Positions 16,977 to 24,410 of a stretch of 64,000 nt of DNA are shown here, piece by piece; position 1 is the stretch's first letter; each line of letters begins with the position of its first letter. Under the pieces are notes generated by a model. It ran no database searches. It had not been told where the DNA came from and worked only from the letters and a program-made list of their open reading frames with translations. The stretch comes from an uncultured Prevotellaceae bacterium (GTDB taxonomy: Bacteria; Bacteroidota; Bacteroidia; Bacteroidales; Bacteroidaceae), in contig CAMZCM010000005.1 of the NCBI GenBank assembly GCA_947305005.1, positions 62,001-126,000 on the forward strand, given 5' to 3'. A program made the position numbers and the translations under genes.

Positions 16977-18824
16977 TTACTTCTTTAAGATTTCCTTGAA
17001 CGCGTTGACTAATTCTTCAACCACGAATGGCTGACCCTTGACCTGGTTGAACTGCTCGGGCACGAAGCCATCGACCTTCATGCGGAGGTAGGCGGCGAGC
17101 TGACCCATGTTCTGCTCGGCTACCACCACCTTTTTGTACTTCTTCAGTACATCAGCCGTGTTAGCGGGCAATGGGTTGAGGTAACGGAACTGAGCGAGAG
17201 CAACCTTCTGTCCTGCGGCGCGAAGCTCGCCCATGGCAGCGTGCAGGTGACCATAGGTGCTACCGAAGCCCACGATGAGCAGGTCGGCATTGTCCTTGTC
17301 GCCCTCGACCTCAAGGTCGGGCACTTGAATCTTAGCCACCTTCTCGGCACGCAGACGTGTCATCAGGTCGTGGTTCTCAGGATTGGTGCTGATGGCACCG
17401 GTCTTGTTGTCCTTCTCCAAACCGCCAAGGATGTGGGTGAAACCTTCGCGACCCGGAACAGCCCAGTAGCGGGTGCCGTTTTCGGCGCGCATATAAGGTG
17501 TCCACGTGCCCTTCAGTTCCTCAGGAACATAAGGCGGATTGATAGCGGGATATTCTTCCAACTTCGGAAGCTTGAATGCACCCGAACCGTTGGCGATGAA
17601 GGCATCCGTCAGGAGCACGACAGGAGTCATGTGCTCAAGTGCCATCTTAGAAGCATCATAAGCTGCATCGAAGCAGTCGGTGGGCGAGAGGGCAGCCATC
17701 ACGGGCATAGGGCTCTCACCATTACGGCCGAAGAGGACCTGCAGCAGGTCTGTCTGCTCAGATTTTGTGGGCAGACCTGTGGCGGGACCACCGCGCTGAA
17801 CGTCGAGCACCACAAGCGGCAACTCCATAATCACAGCCAGGTTCATAGCCTCGCTCTTCAGACAGATGCCAGGTCCAGAGGTGGAAGTGACAGCCAGCGC
17901 ACCTGCGAAGCTGGCGCCCACGGCAGAGGAACAGCCGGCAATCTCATCCTCGCACTGCACAGTCTTTACGCCCAAGCTCTTGTGCTTGGAGAGTTCGTGT
18001 AGCACGTCGGTGGCAGGCGTGATAGGATAGCTGCCCAAGTAAAGTTGCAGGCCAGCCTTCTCGGCAGCAGCGATGAAGCCGTAGGCCGTAGCCTTGTTAC
18101 CGGTGATGTCCATGTAGCGGCCAGGCACCTTTGTCTTCGACTCGATGCGATAGACATTCATCGCAGAGGAGTGGGTGTTGTGACCGTAGTCGTAACCCGC
18201 TTGAATGACCTTGATGTTAGCCTCAGCGATAGCGGGTTTTTTGGCGAATTTCTCGCGCAGGAAGTTGAAGGCCACGTCGAGGTCGCGGCTGAAGAGCCAG
18301 CAAACCAAACCCAGGGCGAACATGTTACGGCACTTGAGGACGCTCTTCACATCCATGCCGCTGTCAGCCAGCGCATCCTTCACCATGGTGGTCAGGGGGC
18401 AGGCGATGACGCGATCGGGATCTACGCCCATCTCGGCGATGTAGTCGGCGGTCTTGAACTCAGCCTTCTCCAAGTCCTTCTGCGTAAAGGAATCGGTGTC
18501 GATGATGATGGTGGCGTTGGGCTTCGCGTAGCGCAGCTGGGTCTTGAAAGCCGCAGCGTTCATGGCTACGAGCACGTCGCACTGGTCACCCGGCGTATAG
18601 ACCTTACCGGCACCGATGTGCACCTGGAAACCGCTCACACCCGTCAATGAGCCCTGCGGGGCGCGGATATCAGCGGGGTAGTCGGGGAACGTAGAGATAC
18701 TGTTACCCACGGTAGCAGAGACCGTGGAAAAGATGTTGCCGGCGAGTTGCATACCATCGCCGCTGTCGCCGGAGAAGCGGACTACCACCTGCTCCAGCTC
18801 TTGAATGTTCAAACTATCTGCCAT
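16977..18824 (-). CDS. korA: 2-oxoacid:ferredoxin oxidoreductase, fused gamma-alpha subunit
   Basis: 615 residues from ATG 18824. The track's 647-residue version starts at 18920, upstream of the -7 element, so it is rejected. Residues 1-180 form the gamma domain (VVVRFSGDSGDGMQLAGNIF, FPDYPADIRAPQGSLTGVSG). The alpha pyrimidine-binding domain follows (GSYPITPATDVLHELSK, QCEDEIAGCSSAVGASFAGA, TSTSGPGICLKSEAMNLAVI, VQRGGPATGLPTKSEQTDL). A transketolase C-terminal-like domain carries the end (VVVAEQNMGQLAAYLRMKV). Fusion of gamma and alpha is the standard KorA architecture. It acts with KorB in the cytosol; substrate is most likely 2-oxoglutarate, less likely a branched-chain 2-oxoacid. Confidence 0.93.
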   Translation of the reverse strand: MADSLNIQELEQVVVRFSGDSGDGMQLAGNIFSTVSATVGNSISTFPDYPADIRAPQGSLTGVSGFQVHIGAGKVYTPGDQCDVLVAMNAAAFKTQLRYAKPNATIIIDTDSFTQKDLEKAEFKTADYIAEMGVDPDRVIACPLTTMVKDALADSGMDVKSVLKCRNMFALGLVCWLFSRDLDVAFNFLREKFAKKPAIAEANIKVIQAGYDYGHNTHSSAMNVYRIESKTKVPGRYMDITGNKATAYGFIAAAEKAGLQLYLGSYPITPATDVLHELSKHKSLGVKTVQCEDEIAGCSSAVGASFAGALAVTSTSGPGICLKSEAMNLAVIMELPLVVLDVQRGGPATGLPTKSEQTDLLQVLFGRNGESPMPVMAALSPTDCFDAAYDASKMALEHMTPVVLLTDAFIANGSGAFKLPKLEEYPAINPPYVPEELKGTWTPYMRAENGTRYWAVPGREGFTHILGGLEKDNKTGAISTNPENHDLMTRLRAEKVAKIQVPDLEVEGDKDNADLLIVGFGSTYGHLHAAMGELRAAGQKVALAQFRYLNPLPANTADVLKKYKKVVVAEQNMGQLAAYLRMKVDGFVPEQFNQVKGQPFVVEELVNAFKEILKK

Positions 18825-18866
18825 ACTTTTTACCTTGTACGGATTATCATTTTTGCTTTGCGGGCG

Positions 18867-18874
18867 CAAAGGTA
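18867..18874 (-). promoter_or_regulatory. -7 element for korAB, decides the korA start
   Basis: TACCTTTG on the minus strand lies 43 bases upstream of ATG 18824 but downstream of the track's start at 18920. Transcripts from it cannot include the longer N-terminus. Confidence 0.7.
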
Positions 18875-18962
18875 CGTAAAAAATATGTTTTTTAGGACAG
18901 CTAATAGTAATTAATTTCATCCTGCGATGAAATCTTGTCCTATGATAATTCAGAACATTTCT

Positions 18963-19080
18963 TTATTTTATCGCTACTTTTAGTTTTTTACCGTTAGATA
19001 AACGAACAATGTTCAAACCACGCTGCAGAGTTGTCCGCCTCGTTCCATTATCCTGTTCATGCAAAGAAAAACGACGGAAA
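18963..19080 (-). pseudogene. Orphan T9SS C-terminal sorting tail (gene remnant)
   Basis: Immediately after the RNase R stop, the minus strand is open for about 38 codons in another frame. It reads FRRFSLHEQDNG, then LQRGLNIVRLSNGKKLKVAI, then K and TAA. The last 20 residues closely resemble the conserved end of type A T9SS sorting domains and the tail of the BspA-like protein in this window (GITIVRMSDGTIRKIKN). No start codon, signal peptide or passenger domain is present, so this looks like the surviving 3' end of a deleted secreted-protein gene. Tail resemblance is seen directly; deletion is inferred. Confidence 0.5.
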
Positions 19081-21321
19081 TTATTCTACTAGCTTGAAGT
19101 CCAGCTGTTTCTTGTCAAGGTTAGCACGGGCCACTTCTACACGAACGGGATCGCCGAGGGTGTAGCGACGGTGATGGCGACGGCCCACGAGGGCATAGTT
19201 GCGCTCGTCGAAGTCATAGTAGTCATCGTCGAGGTCGCGGAGAGGAACCATGCCTTCACACTTGGAATCAGTGAGCTCTACATATAGACCGAACTCGGTG
19301 ATGCCTGAGATGATGCCGTCGAACTCCTGTCCGAGCTTATCGGCCATGAACTCCACCTGTTTGTACTTGATGCTGGCGCGTTCGGCGAGGGCTGCTGTCT
19401 GTTCCATTTCGCTGCTCTGTTCGCATAACGCCTCATATTTCTCCTGATTGGCAGAACGGCCACCCTCAGCATATCGGGTGAGGAGACGGTGTACCATCAG
19501 GTCGGGGTAACGGCGGATGGGCGAAGTGAAATGGGTATAATAATCGAAGGCGAGGCCATAGTGACCGATGTTGACGGTGGAGTACTTCGCCTTCATCATG
19601 GCGCGCAGGGCGACCATCTCTACGAGATTCTCCTCGCGTTGGCCGTGTACTTCGTGAAGCAGGCGGTTGAGGTTCTTGCTGATGTCCTGCTTGGAGCCCG
19701 TAGTGCGGAGTTTGCGTCCGAACTTACTGACAAATTGCGACAGGTTCATGAGTTTGTCCTGATCAGGCTGCTCGTGGATACGATAGGGGAGCACCTTGGC
19801 TTTCTTACCCTTGGGTACACGTCCGATGCTCTCTGCCACCGTGCGGTTCGCTATCAACATAAACTCCTCAATGAGCTTATTGGCATCCTTCGCCACCTTA
19901 TAGTAGGTGCCTATCGGATGACCTTTCTCGTCAATGTCAAAGCGTACCTCAGGACGTTCGAAATCCACAGCACCGGCGGCAAAACGCTTCTGACGCAGGA
20001 TTTTGGCCAAGCGGTTCAGGGTGATGAGCTCATTGGCGAAATCGGCTGTAGGTCGCAGACCATGTGCTTTGTCGCCCTCAAACTCGGCACCAGGCTGTGG
20101 CGCATGGTCGCCAGGCGCCTTGTAATCCTCCTCGCTGGCTTCTCCGCGCTCTTCCAAGAGTGCTTGCACTTCCTCGTAGGTGAAGCGACGGTCGCTCTTG
20201 ATAATCGTATGTGCCAAGTGCCAGCGCTTTACTTCAGCCTTGTCGTTCATCTCGAAAATGACACTATAAGCTAACTTCTCCTCATCGGGTCGCAGGGAGC
20301 AGATGAAGTTGCAGAGGCGCTCGGGCAGCATGGGAATCGTACGATCCACGAGATAGACAGAAGTGGCGCGTTTGACAGCTTCCTTGTCGATGAGGCTGCC
20401 CTCAGTAACGTAGTGCGAGACATCGGCGATATGGACACCGATTTCATATAGGCCGTCTTTTATTTTTTTGAAGGAAAGGGCATCGTCGAAGTCCTTGGCA
20501 TCACGTGGGTCGATGGTGAAAGTCACACGGTCGCGGAAGTCCTCACGTTCAGCATAGTCGGCTGCCGTAATAGTGGCATCGATTTGCTTAGCGGCATCTT
20601 CAACAGCCTTTGGATAAGTATAGGGCAATCCGAACTCCGCCAGGATGGCGTGCATTTCGGTTTCGTTCTCTCCCGACTTGCCCAACACCTCTACAACCTT
20701 ACCAATGGGGTTCTTGGAACCTTCGGGCCACTCGATGATCTTGACGATGACCTTGTCGCCGTCCTTTCCGCCCTTGAGTTGGTTCTTGGGGATAAAGATA
20801 TCGTTGGAGAGCGTTCGGTCCTCCGTGAGCAGGAAGGCAAAGTCTTTGCGTACACTCAAGCGACCCACAAAACTCTTGTCAGCTCGTTGCAGGACAGCCG
20901 TCACCTGAGCTTCGCGGACATGTCCACGTCGGCGCGCCATCATCTGTATCTTGACACGGTCGCCGTCCATTGCGTGCAGCGAGTTGCGTTCTGCAACGAG
21001 AATGGGTTCGCCGCCATCATCGGGCAGGAAGGTGTTCTTGCCGTTATGCTTACGTTGGAAAGTTCCTTCCATGACCGTAGATTTCGTGGCCAGTGTATAG
21101 CGCATCTGTGCTTGCTCGATGATATAGTCGTCCATGAGCAGGTCGTCCAGCACATCCATGCACAGCAATTTGGCTGGATGGGTGTTGAGGTGAAGCTCAC
21201 GGAAAATGGTCTTGATATCAATCACTTCGCCGGCGCGAGATTGGAACAGGTTGACTACCTGCTCGGCCAACTGTGTCTTGTTCAGGCGGCGTCCGCCCTG
21301 TTTGTTTTTTCCCTTTGACAT
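19081..21321 (-). CDS. rnr: Ribonuclease R
   Basis: 746 residues. A processive 3'-5' exoribonuclease of the RNB family that degrades structured RNA and helps mRNA and rRNA turnover. An N-terminal helix-turn-helix region (residues 10-75) is followed by cold-shock OB domains (GTFQRKHNGKNTFLPDDGG). The catalytic RNB domain contains TFTIDPRDAKDFDDALS, whose clustered Asp bind Mg2+, then EIGVHIADVSHYV, IPMLPERLCNFICSL and FTSPIRRYPDLMVHR. A C-terminal S1 domain follows (GISEFGLYVEL-like, FDGIISGITEFGLYVELTDS). The basic Lys-rich tail of the E. coli enzyme is missing. It has its own -7 element. Confidence 0.95.
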   Translation of the reverse strand: MSKGKNKQGGRRLNKTQLAEQVVNLFQSRAGEVIDIKTIFRELHLNTHPAKLLCMDVLDDLLMDDYIIEQAQMRYTLATKSTVMEGTFQRKHNGKNTFLPDDGGEPILVAERNSLHAMDGDRVKIQMMARRRGHVREAQVTAVLQRADKSFVGRLSVRKDFAFLLTEDRTLSNDIFIPKNQLKGGKDGDKVIVKIIEWPEGSKNPIGKVVEVLGKSGENETEMHAILAEFGLPYTYPKAVEDAAKQIDATITAADYAEREDFRDRVTFTIDPRDAKDFDDALSFKKIKDGLYEIGVHIADVSHYVTEGSLIDKEAVKRATSVYLVDRTIPMLPERLCNFICSLRPDEEKLAYSVIFEMNDKAEVKRWHLAHTIIKSDRRFTYEEVQALLEERGEASEEDYKAPGDHAPQPGAEFEGDKAHGLRPTADFANELITLNRLAKILRQKRFAAGAVDFERPEVRFDIDEKGHPIGTYYKVAKDANKLIEEFMLIANRTVAESIGRVPKGKKAKVLPYRIHEQPDQDKLMNLSQFVSKFGRKLRTTGSKQDISKNLNRLLHEVHGQREENLVEMVALRAMMKAKYSTVNIGHYGLAFDYYTHFTSPIRRYPDLMVHRLLTRYAEGGRSANQEKYEALCEQSSEMEQTAALAERASIKYKQVEFMADKLGQEFDGIISGITEFGLYVELTDSKCEGMVPLRDLDDDYYDFDERNYALVGRRHHRRYTLGDPVRVEVARANLDKKQLDFKLVE

Positions 21322-21346
21322 GGTCTGAGTTGTTATTAGGTCTGCG

Positions 21347-21354
21347 CAAAATTA
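21347..21354 (-). promoter_or_regulatory. -7 element for rnr
   Basis: TAATTTTG on the minus strand, 26 bases before the start of rnr. Confidence 0.55.
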
Positions 21355-21429
21355 AGTATTATTCCCGAATTACGATACACTTCTGCCAAAAAAACGCACA
21401 CTGATGGCGAATAACTCTCAACTTTTATG

Positions 21430-21437
21430 TACCTTTG
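21430..21437 (+). promoter_or_regulatory. -7 element for the epimerase-PAP2 pair
   Basis: TACCTTTG, 21 bases before ATG 21458. It falls inside the longer ORF of the track (start 21404) and so excludes that start. Confidence 0.7.
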
Positions 21438-21457
21438 CGCACCAAAATTATCTGAAT

Positions 21458-22501
21458 ATGAAGATTCTCGTTACCGGAGCCTCTGGTTTCATCGGCAGTT
21501 TCATGGTCAGCGAAGGACTGAATCGCGGGCATGAGATGTGGGCAGGAATGCGCCATTCCAGCAGCAAACAGTATTTGACGGATAGGCGTATTCGCTTTGC
21601 GGAATTAGACCTCAGCAACCCAGAGCGCTTGTGCAAACAGCTCACCGCTTATAAAAAGGAGATGGGCGGAGCATGGGACTATGTGATACATGCCGCAGGA
21701 GCCACGAAATCGCTGAAGCGCGAGGGCTTCTTCCGCACGAATACCGATGGCACACGCAATTTGGTGAACGCGCTGCGTGACTGCGAAATGATGCCGCAGC
21801 GCTTTGTCTTTGTGAGCTCGCTCAGCATCTTTGGCGCGATTCGTGAGGAGAAGATAGGAACGGATGGTTCCACGCAGTTGTATATTCCCATTACGGATCA
21901 AGACACGCCTCGACCCAATACGGCTTACGGCGAGAGCAAGCTGGCGGCAGAGAACTTCTTGCGTTCACAGGCGGATGTGCCTTGGGTCATCCTGCGTCCG
22001 ACAGGTGTTTATGGCCCTCGTGAGCGTGATTACTTTCTGATGGCGCAGAGCATCAAGCAGCATGTGGATTTTGCCGTTGGCTATCAGCCGCAGGAGATTA
22101 CCTTCGTGTATATGATGGATGTGGTGCAGGCGGCGTTTCTGGCTTGCGAACGTCCGGAGAAAGACGTCTTGCACCACGCTTACTTCCTTTCCGATGGCCG
22201 GAGCTACAACAGCCGTGCGTTCAGCGACCTCTTGCAGAAAGAGATGGGCACTCGCTTTGTGCTCCACATCAAGGCTCCGCTGTGGTTCCTCCATGCCGTT
22301 TGTGCCGTGAATGGAACGATCAGTCGTTGGATGGGCAAGCTGACCACGCTGAACATGGACAAGTACCATATTCTGGCCCAGCGCAACTGGAACTGCGACA
22401 TTGAACCTGCTCGTCGAGAATTGGGCTATGAGCCCCAATGGGGTCTTGAAGCTGGTGTGAAAGAGAGTGTGAAGTGGTACAAAGAGGCTGGATGGCTGTA
22501 G
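21458..22501 (+). CDS. NAD-dependent epimerase/dehydratase (extended SDR)
   Basis: 347 residues from ATG 21458. The Rossmann nucleotide-binding motif is VTGASGFIG near the N-terminus. The SDR active site is VFVSSLSIFG (Ser) and TAYGESKLAAENFL (Tyr-x3-Lys), with RPTGVYGPRERDYF following. It belongs to the extended SDR group that epimerises, dehydrates or reduces nucleotide sugars or sterol-like alcohols. The substrate loop DYFLMAQSIKQHVDFAVGYQPQE is not diagnostic for me. It is followed after 34 bases by a PAP2 phosphatase on the same strand, suggesting a shared role in a lipid-linked or cell-envelope intermediate. That link is inference. Confidence 0.88.
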   Translation: MKILVTGASGFIGSFMVSEGLNRGHEMWAGMRHSSSKQYLTDRRIRFAELDLSNPERLCKQLTAYKKEMGGAWDYVIHAAGATKSLKREGFFRTNTDGTRNLVNALRDCEMMPQRFVFVSSLSIFGAIREEKIGTDGSTQLYIPITDQDTPRPNTAYGESKLAAENFLRSQADVPWVILRPTGVYGPRERDYFLMAQSIKQHVDFAVGYQPQEITFVYMMDVVQAAFLACERPEKDVLHHAYFLSDGRSYNSRAFSDLLQKEMGTRFVLHIKAPLWFLHAVCAVNGTISRWMGKLTTLNMDKYHILAQRNWNCDIEPARRELGYEPQWGLEAGVKESVKWYKEAGWL

Positions 22502-22535
22502 GCCCTATGAAAAGTGAAAAGTGAAAGAATGAAAA
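22502..22535. repeat. GTGAAAA-type simple repeat between epimerase and PAP2 genes
   Basis: The junction is made of repeated GAAAAGTGAAA words. The GTG start codon of the PAP2 gene is the last GTG of this repeat; the ATG at 22529 is followed by a stop after five codons and is not usable. Confidence 0.7.
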
Positions 22536-23531
22536 GTGAAAAATAAGAGTTTCTCATTATTACCCATAGAGAAAGCGGGGGCGGTGTATTGCGCATTGAC
22601 CTGCGTGCTGATGGTCATTATGATGCCACAGTTGGTGAATCCTGTGGGTATGCTGGTAATGCGAGTAGAGTGGCTGGCGATGACGCTGGCTGTCATCGCT
22701 CTGTCTTGCTATTTGAAAGGTCCGTCGTTTCAAGGTCTTGCAGCCAAATACAAGGTGAATCCTTTCAATCTTTCTACTTTCCTTCGTGTCTTGGCGCAAA
22801 TGGCGTGGTTGCCGCAATGGTATCCGGACACGTATGAGTTCAATCGCAGCCTGCCAAACTTGGACCATTGTTTTGCAGCAGCTGAGCAATCGCTCTTCGG
22901 TTGTCAGCCCTCCCTTGAGTTCTGTCAGGCATTGCCTGAAACATTCTGGAGTGAGGCTTTCAATCTGGGTTACTTCAGCTACTTTCCCATGATTGCCGCC
23001 TTGACGATTTTCGTATTCTTCATGGACAGAAAGAAAGGCGATTTTGTCCGATTCCATCGCGTTTCTACGCTCATCATGACGGCATTCTTCCTCTATTACG
23101 TCATTTATATCTTCCTGCCTGTCGCAGGTCCCCAGTTCTACTTCCAAGCTGTAGGCATTGATGAGATTCTGCAAGGCCATTTCCCTGCCTTGGGCACCTA
23201 TTTCAGTGACCATACGGAAATGTTGCCGGCACCAGGCAATAACAACGGTCTTTTCAACACCCTTGTCCATATGTCGCAATCAGCAGGTGAACGTCCCACT
23301 GCTGCTTTCCCCAGCAGCCATATCGGCATCTCCACCATCCTGCTTCTGCTGGCCTATCGCTATGCTCCCCGTATTTTGCCATATTTGTTGCCTTTTTGGA
23401 CATTGTTGTGCTGTGCGACCGTTTATATCCAGGCACACTATCTCATTGATGCTATCGCAGGGCTCATCAGCGCTCCCCTGATGCTGTGGCTCAGTAGTAT
23501 GGTAGCTCGGAGAATACTCCCTAGAGGATAG
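22536..23531 (+). CDS. PAP2-superfamily membrane phosphatase or phosphotransferase
   Basis: 331 residues with about six membrane helices. The PAP2 phosphatase signature is visible: ERPTAAFPSSHIG (motif 2, PSSH) and AHYLIDAIAG (motif 3, HxxxD with catalytic His). Motif 1 (KxxxxxxRP) is not obvious, as in the inositol-phosphoceramide-synthase-like branch of the superfamily. This raises the possibility of a phospho-headgroup transferase rather than a simple lipid phosphatase. The start is a GTG inside a repeat. The final eight codons are encoded by the first, degenerate unit of hairpin array 2, which supplies the TAG stop. It is paired with an upstream SDR epimerase. Confidence 0.85.
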   Translation: MKNKSFSLLPIEKAGAVYCALTCVLMVIMMPQLVNPVGMLVMRVEWLAMTLAVIALSCYLKGPSFQGLAAKYKVNPFNLSTFLRVLAQMAWLPQWYPDTYEFNRSLPNLDHCFAAAEQSLFGCQPSLEFCQALPETFWSEAFNLGYFSYFPMIAALTIFVFFMDRKKGDFVRFHRVSTLIMTAFFLYYVIYIFLPVAGPQFYFQAVGIDEILQGHFPALGTYFSDHTEMLPAPGNNNGLFNTLVHMSQSAGERPTAAFPSSHIGISTILLLLAYRYAPRILPYLLPFWTLLCCATVYIQAHYLIDAIAGLISAPLMLWLSSMVARRILPRG

Positions 23532-23598
23532 TCCAGTACTCCTTCGGGAGTACTAGAGTACTTCTTAAGGAGTACTGCAGTACTCTAGTAGGAGTACT
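23511..23598. repeat. Hairpin repeat array 2: four tandem 22-bp units
   Basis: Units at 23511-23532 (degenerate, coding), 23533-23554, 23555-23576 and 23577-23598. The second contains AGTACTCCTTCGGGAGTACT, a perfect 8-bp stem closed by a C(TTCG)G tetraloop. The others keep outer AGTACT arms and vary inside with T-G pairs. The tail GGCTCTAGAA resembles that of array 1. The array lies at the 3' end of a rightward gene facing a leftward one, as array 1 does. Confidence 0.92.
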
Positions 23599-23649
23599 GG
23601 CTCTAGAATTAGGGGGACTTTGAAATCTTCTTAGGCAAGTAGAAAAATG

Positions 23650-23680
23650 AAAAGAGGCAACCATTCGGCTGCCTCTTTTT
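23650..23680 (+). terminator. Rho-independent terminator after the PAP2 gene
   Basis: AAAAGAGGCA and TGCCTCTTTT form a perfect 10-bp stem around a 10-base loop, ending in a T-run. The A-run on the left flank would also serve the opposite strand, so it is probably bidirectional. It lies 50 bases beyond hairpin array 2. Confidence 0.85.
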
Positions 23681-23799
23681 CATCGTTAGTGTCCTCTATA
23701 TATTCGAGAAAAGGGGGTGAAGCTTCACAGCTTCTAAAATGCAGTTGCCTGCAAGATGTTAAAGCACTAACTGTTTTATAGAGAAAAAGCAAAAATGAA
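23681..23799. other. Intergenic stretch with a 12-bp palindrome
   Basis: No gene seen. It contains the perfect palindrome GTGAAGCTTCAC at 23717-23728, of unknown meaning, downstream of the anti-sigma-like gene. Confidence 0.4.
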
Positions 23800-24252
23800 T
23801 CAATTAATATGGATGGTGTCTGTCAATTCCGCAGAACGGATATCCAGAGGTGTTGTCTCGTCAGCGTCTAATTCGTCTTGCCCTTGCACGGCAATAGGAT
23901 TGGTAGCGGCTTCTTGGGGAGTGCCTGATGAGCGTTCTACGGCAGAGCCGATAACGATGGCGAAGGCGACAAACGCAGCAACACGAAACAATGGACGCAG
24001 GCGGACGCGAAGCGGGATACGCTGTGCTTTGACATGATATTCACCTGTCAGCGCCAGGAGCCGTTCGTCGAAGGATTTATCAAGATGTGCCGTTGCGAGG
24101 TCTCTTTCAGCCTGAAACAATGGCTTCCACTGAAGCAGATGCTCAGGCACTTCATTCTGTGCAAAGAACTCCCGCAGGATATGTTCCTCTTCAAGGGTGG
24201 TCTCACCCTCAAAATAGCGGTCGATGAGTTGCTCTATGTACTTATAATCCAT
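23800..24252 (-). CDS. Single-pass anti-sigma-like membrane protein
   Basis: 150 residues. The cytoplasmic N-terminal half begins MDYKYIEQLIDRYFEGETTL and contains an E-rich helical region resembling the small proteins usually encoded just after ECF sigma factors in Bacteroidota. One membrane segment (FRVAAFVAFAIVIGSAVE) follows a basic stretch, and a 45-residue acidic periplasmic tail ends the protein. No zinc-binding HxxxC-C motif is present. The odd point is that no sigma-factor gene is adjacent: the upstream neighbour is a divergent lipoprotein. No -7 element was found upstream. Role as a sigma regulator is inferred from size, topology and resemblance only. Confidence 0.55.
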   Translation of the reverse strand: MDYKYIEQLIDRYFEGETTLEEEHILREFFAQNEVPEHLLQWKPLFQAERDLATAHLDKSFDERLLALTGEYHVKAQRIPLRVRLRPLFRVAAFVAFAIVIGSAVERSSGTPQEAATNPIAVQGQDELDADETTPLDIRSAELTDTIHIN

Positions 24253-24358
24253 TGTGTGTAATGCACGTTTCTATAGAGAAGACGAATCAAGAATCCAAAA
24301 GTTACAGGTGTTAACGTCTTTTAACTTTCTAGATTGTTACAATCAAACTTCTATGAAT

Positions 24359-24366
24359 TACTTTTG
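24359..24366 (+). promoter_or_regulatory. -7 element for the lipoprotein-TonB receptor-DUF4249 operon
   Basis: TACTTTTG fits TAnnTTTG and lies 44 bases before ATG 24411. Confidence 0.6.
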
Positions 24367-24410
24367 TCCACAAATCGTAACAAAATCATTATCTTTAAAC
24401 TTTTGAACTT

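Noticed and set aside
17241-18002. 253-residue ORF on the plus strand
   Set aside because: Antisense to korA, whose motifs are unambiguous; the same applies to the long plus-strand ORFs at 16409, 18045, 19489 and 20584.
18825-18920. N-terminal extension of KorA in the ORF track
   Set aside because: The korAB -7 promoter element lies inside it, so the extra 32 codons would precede the transcript.
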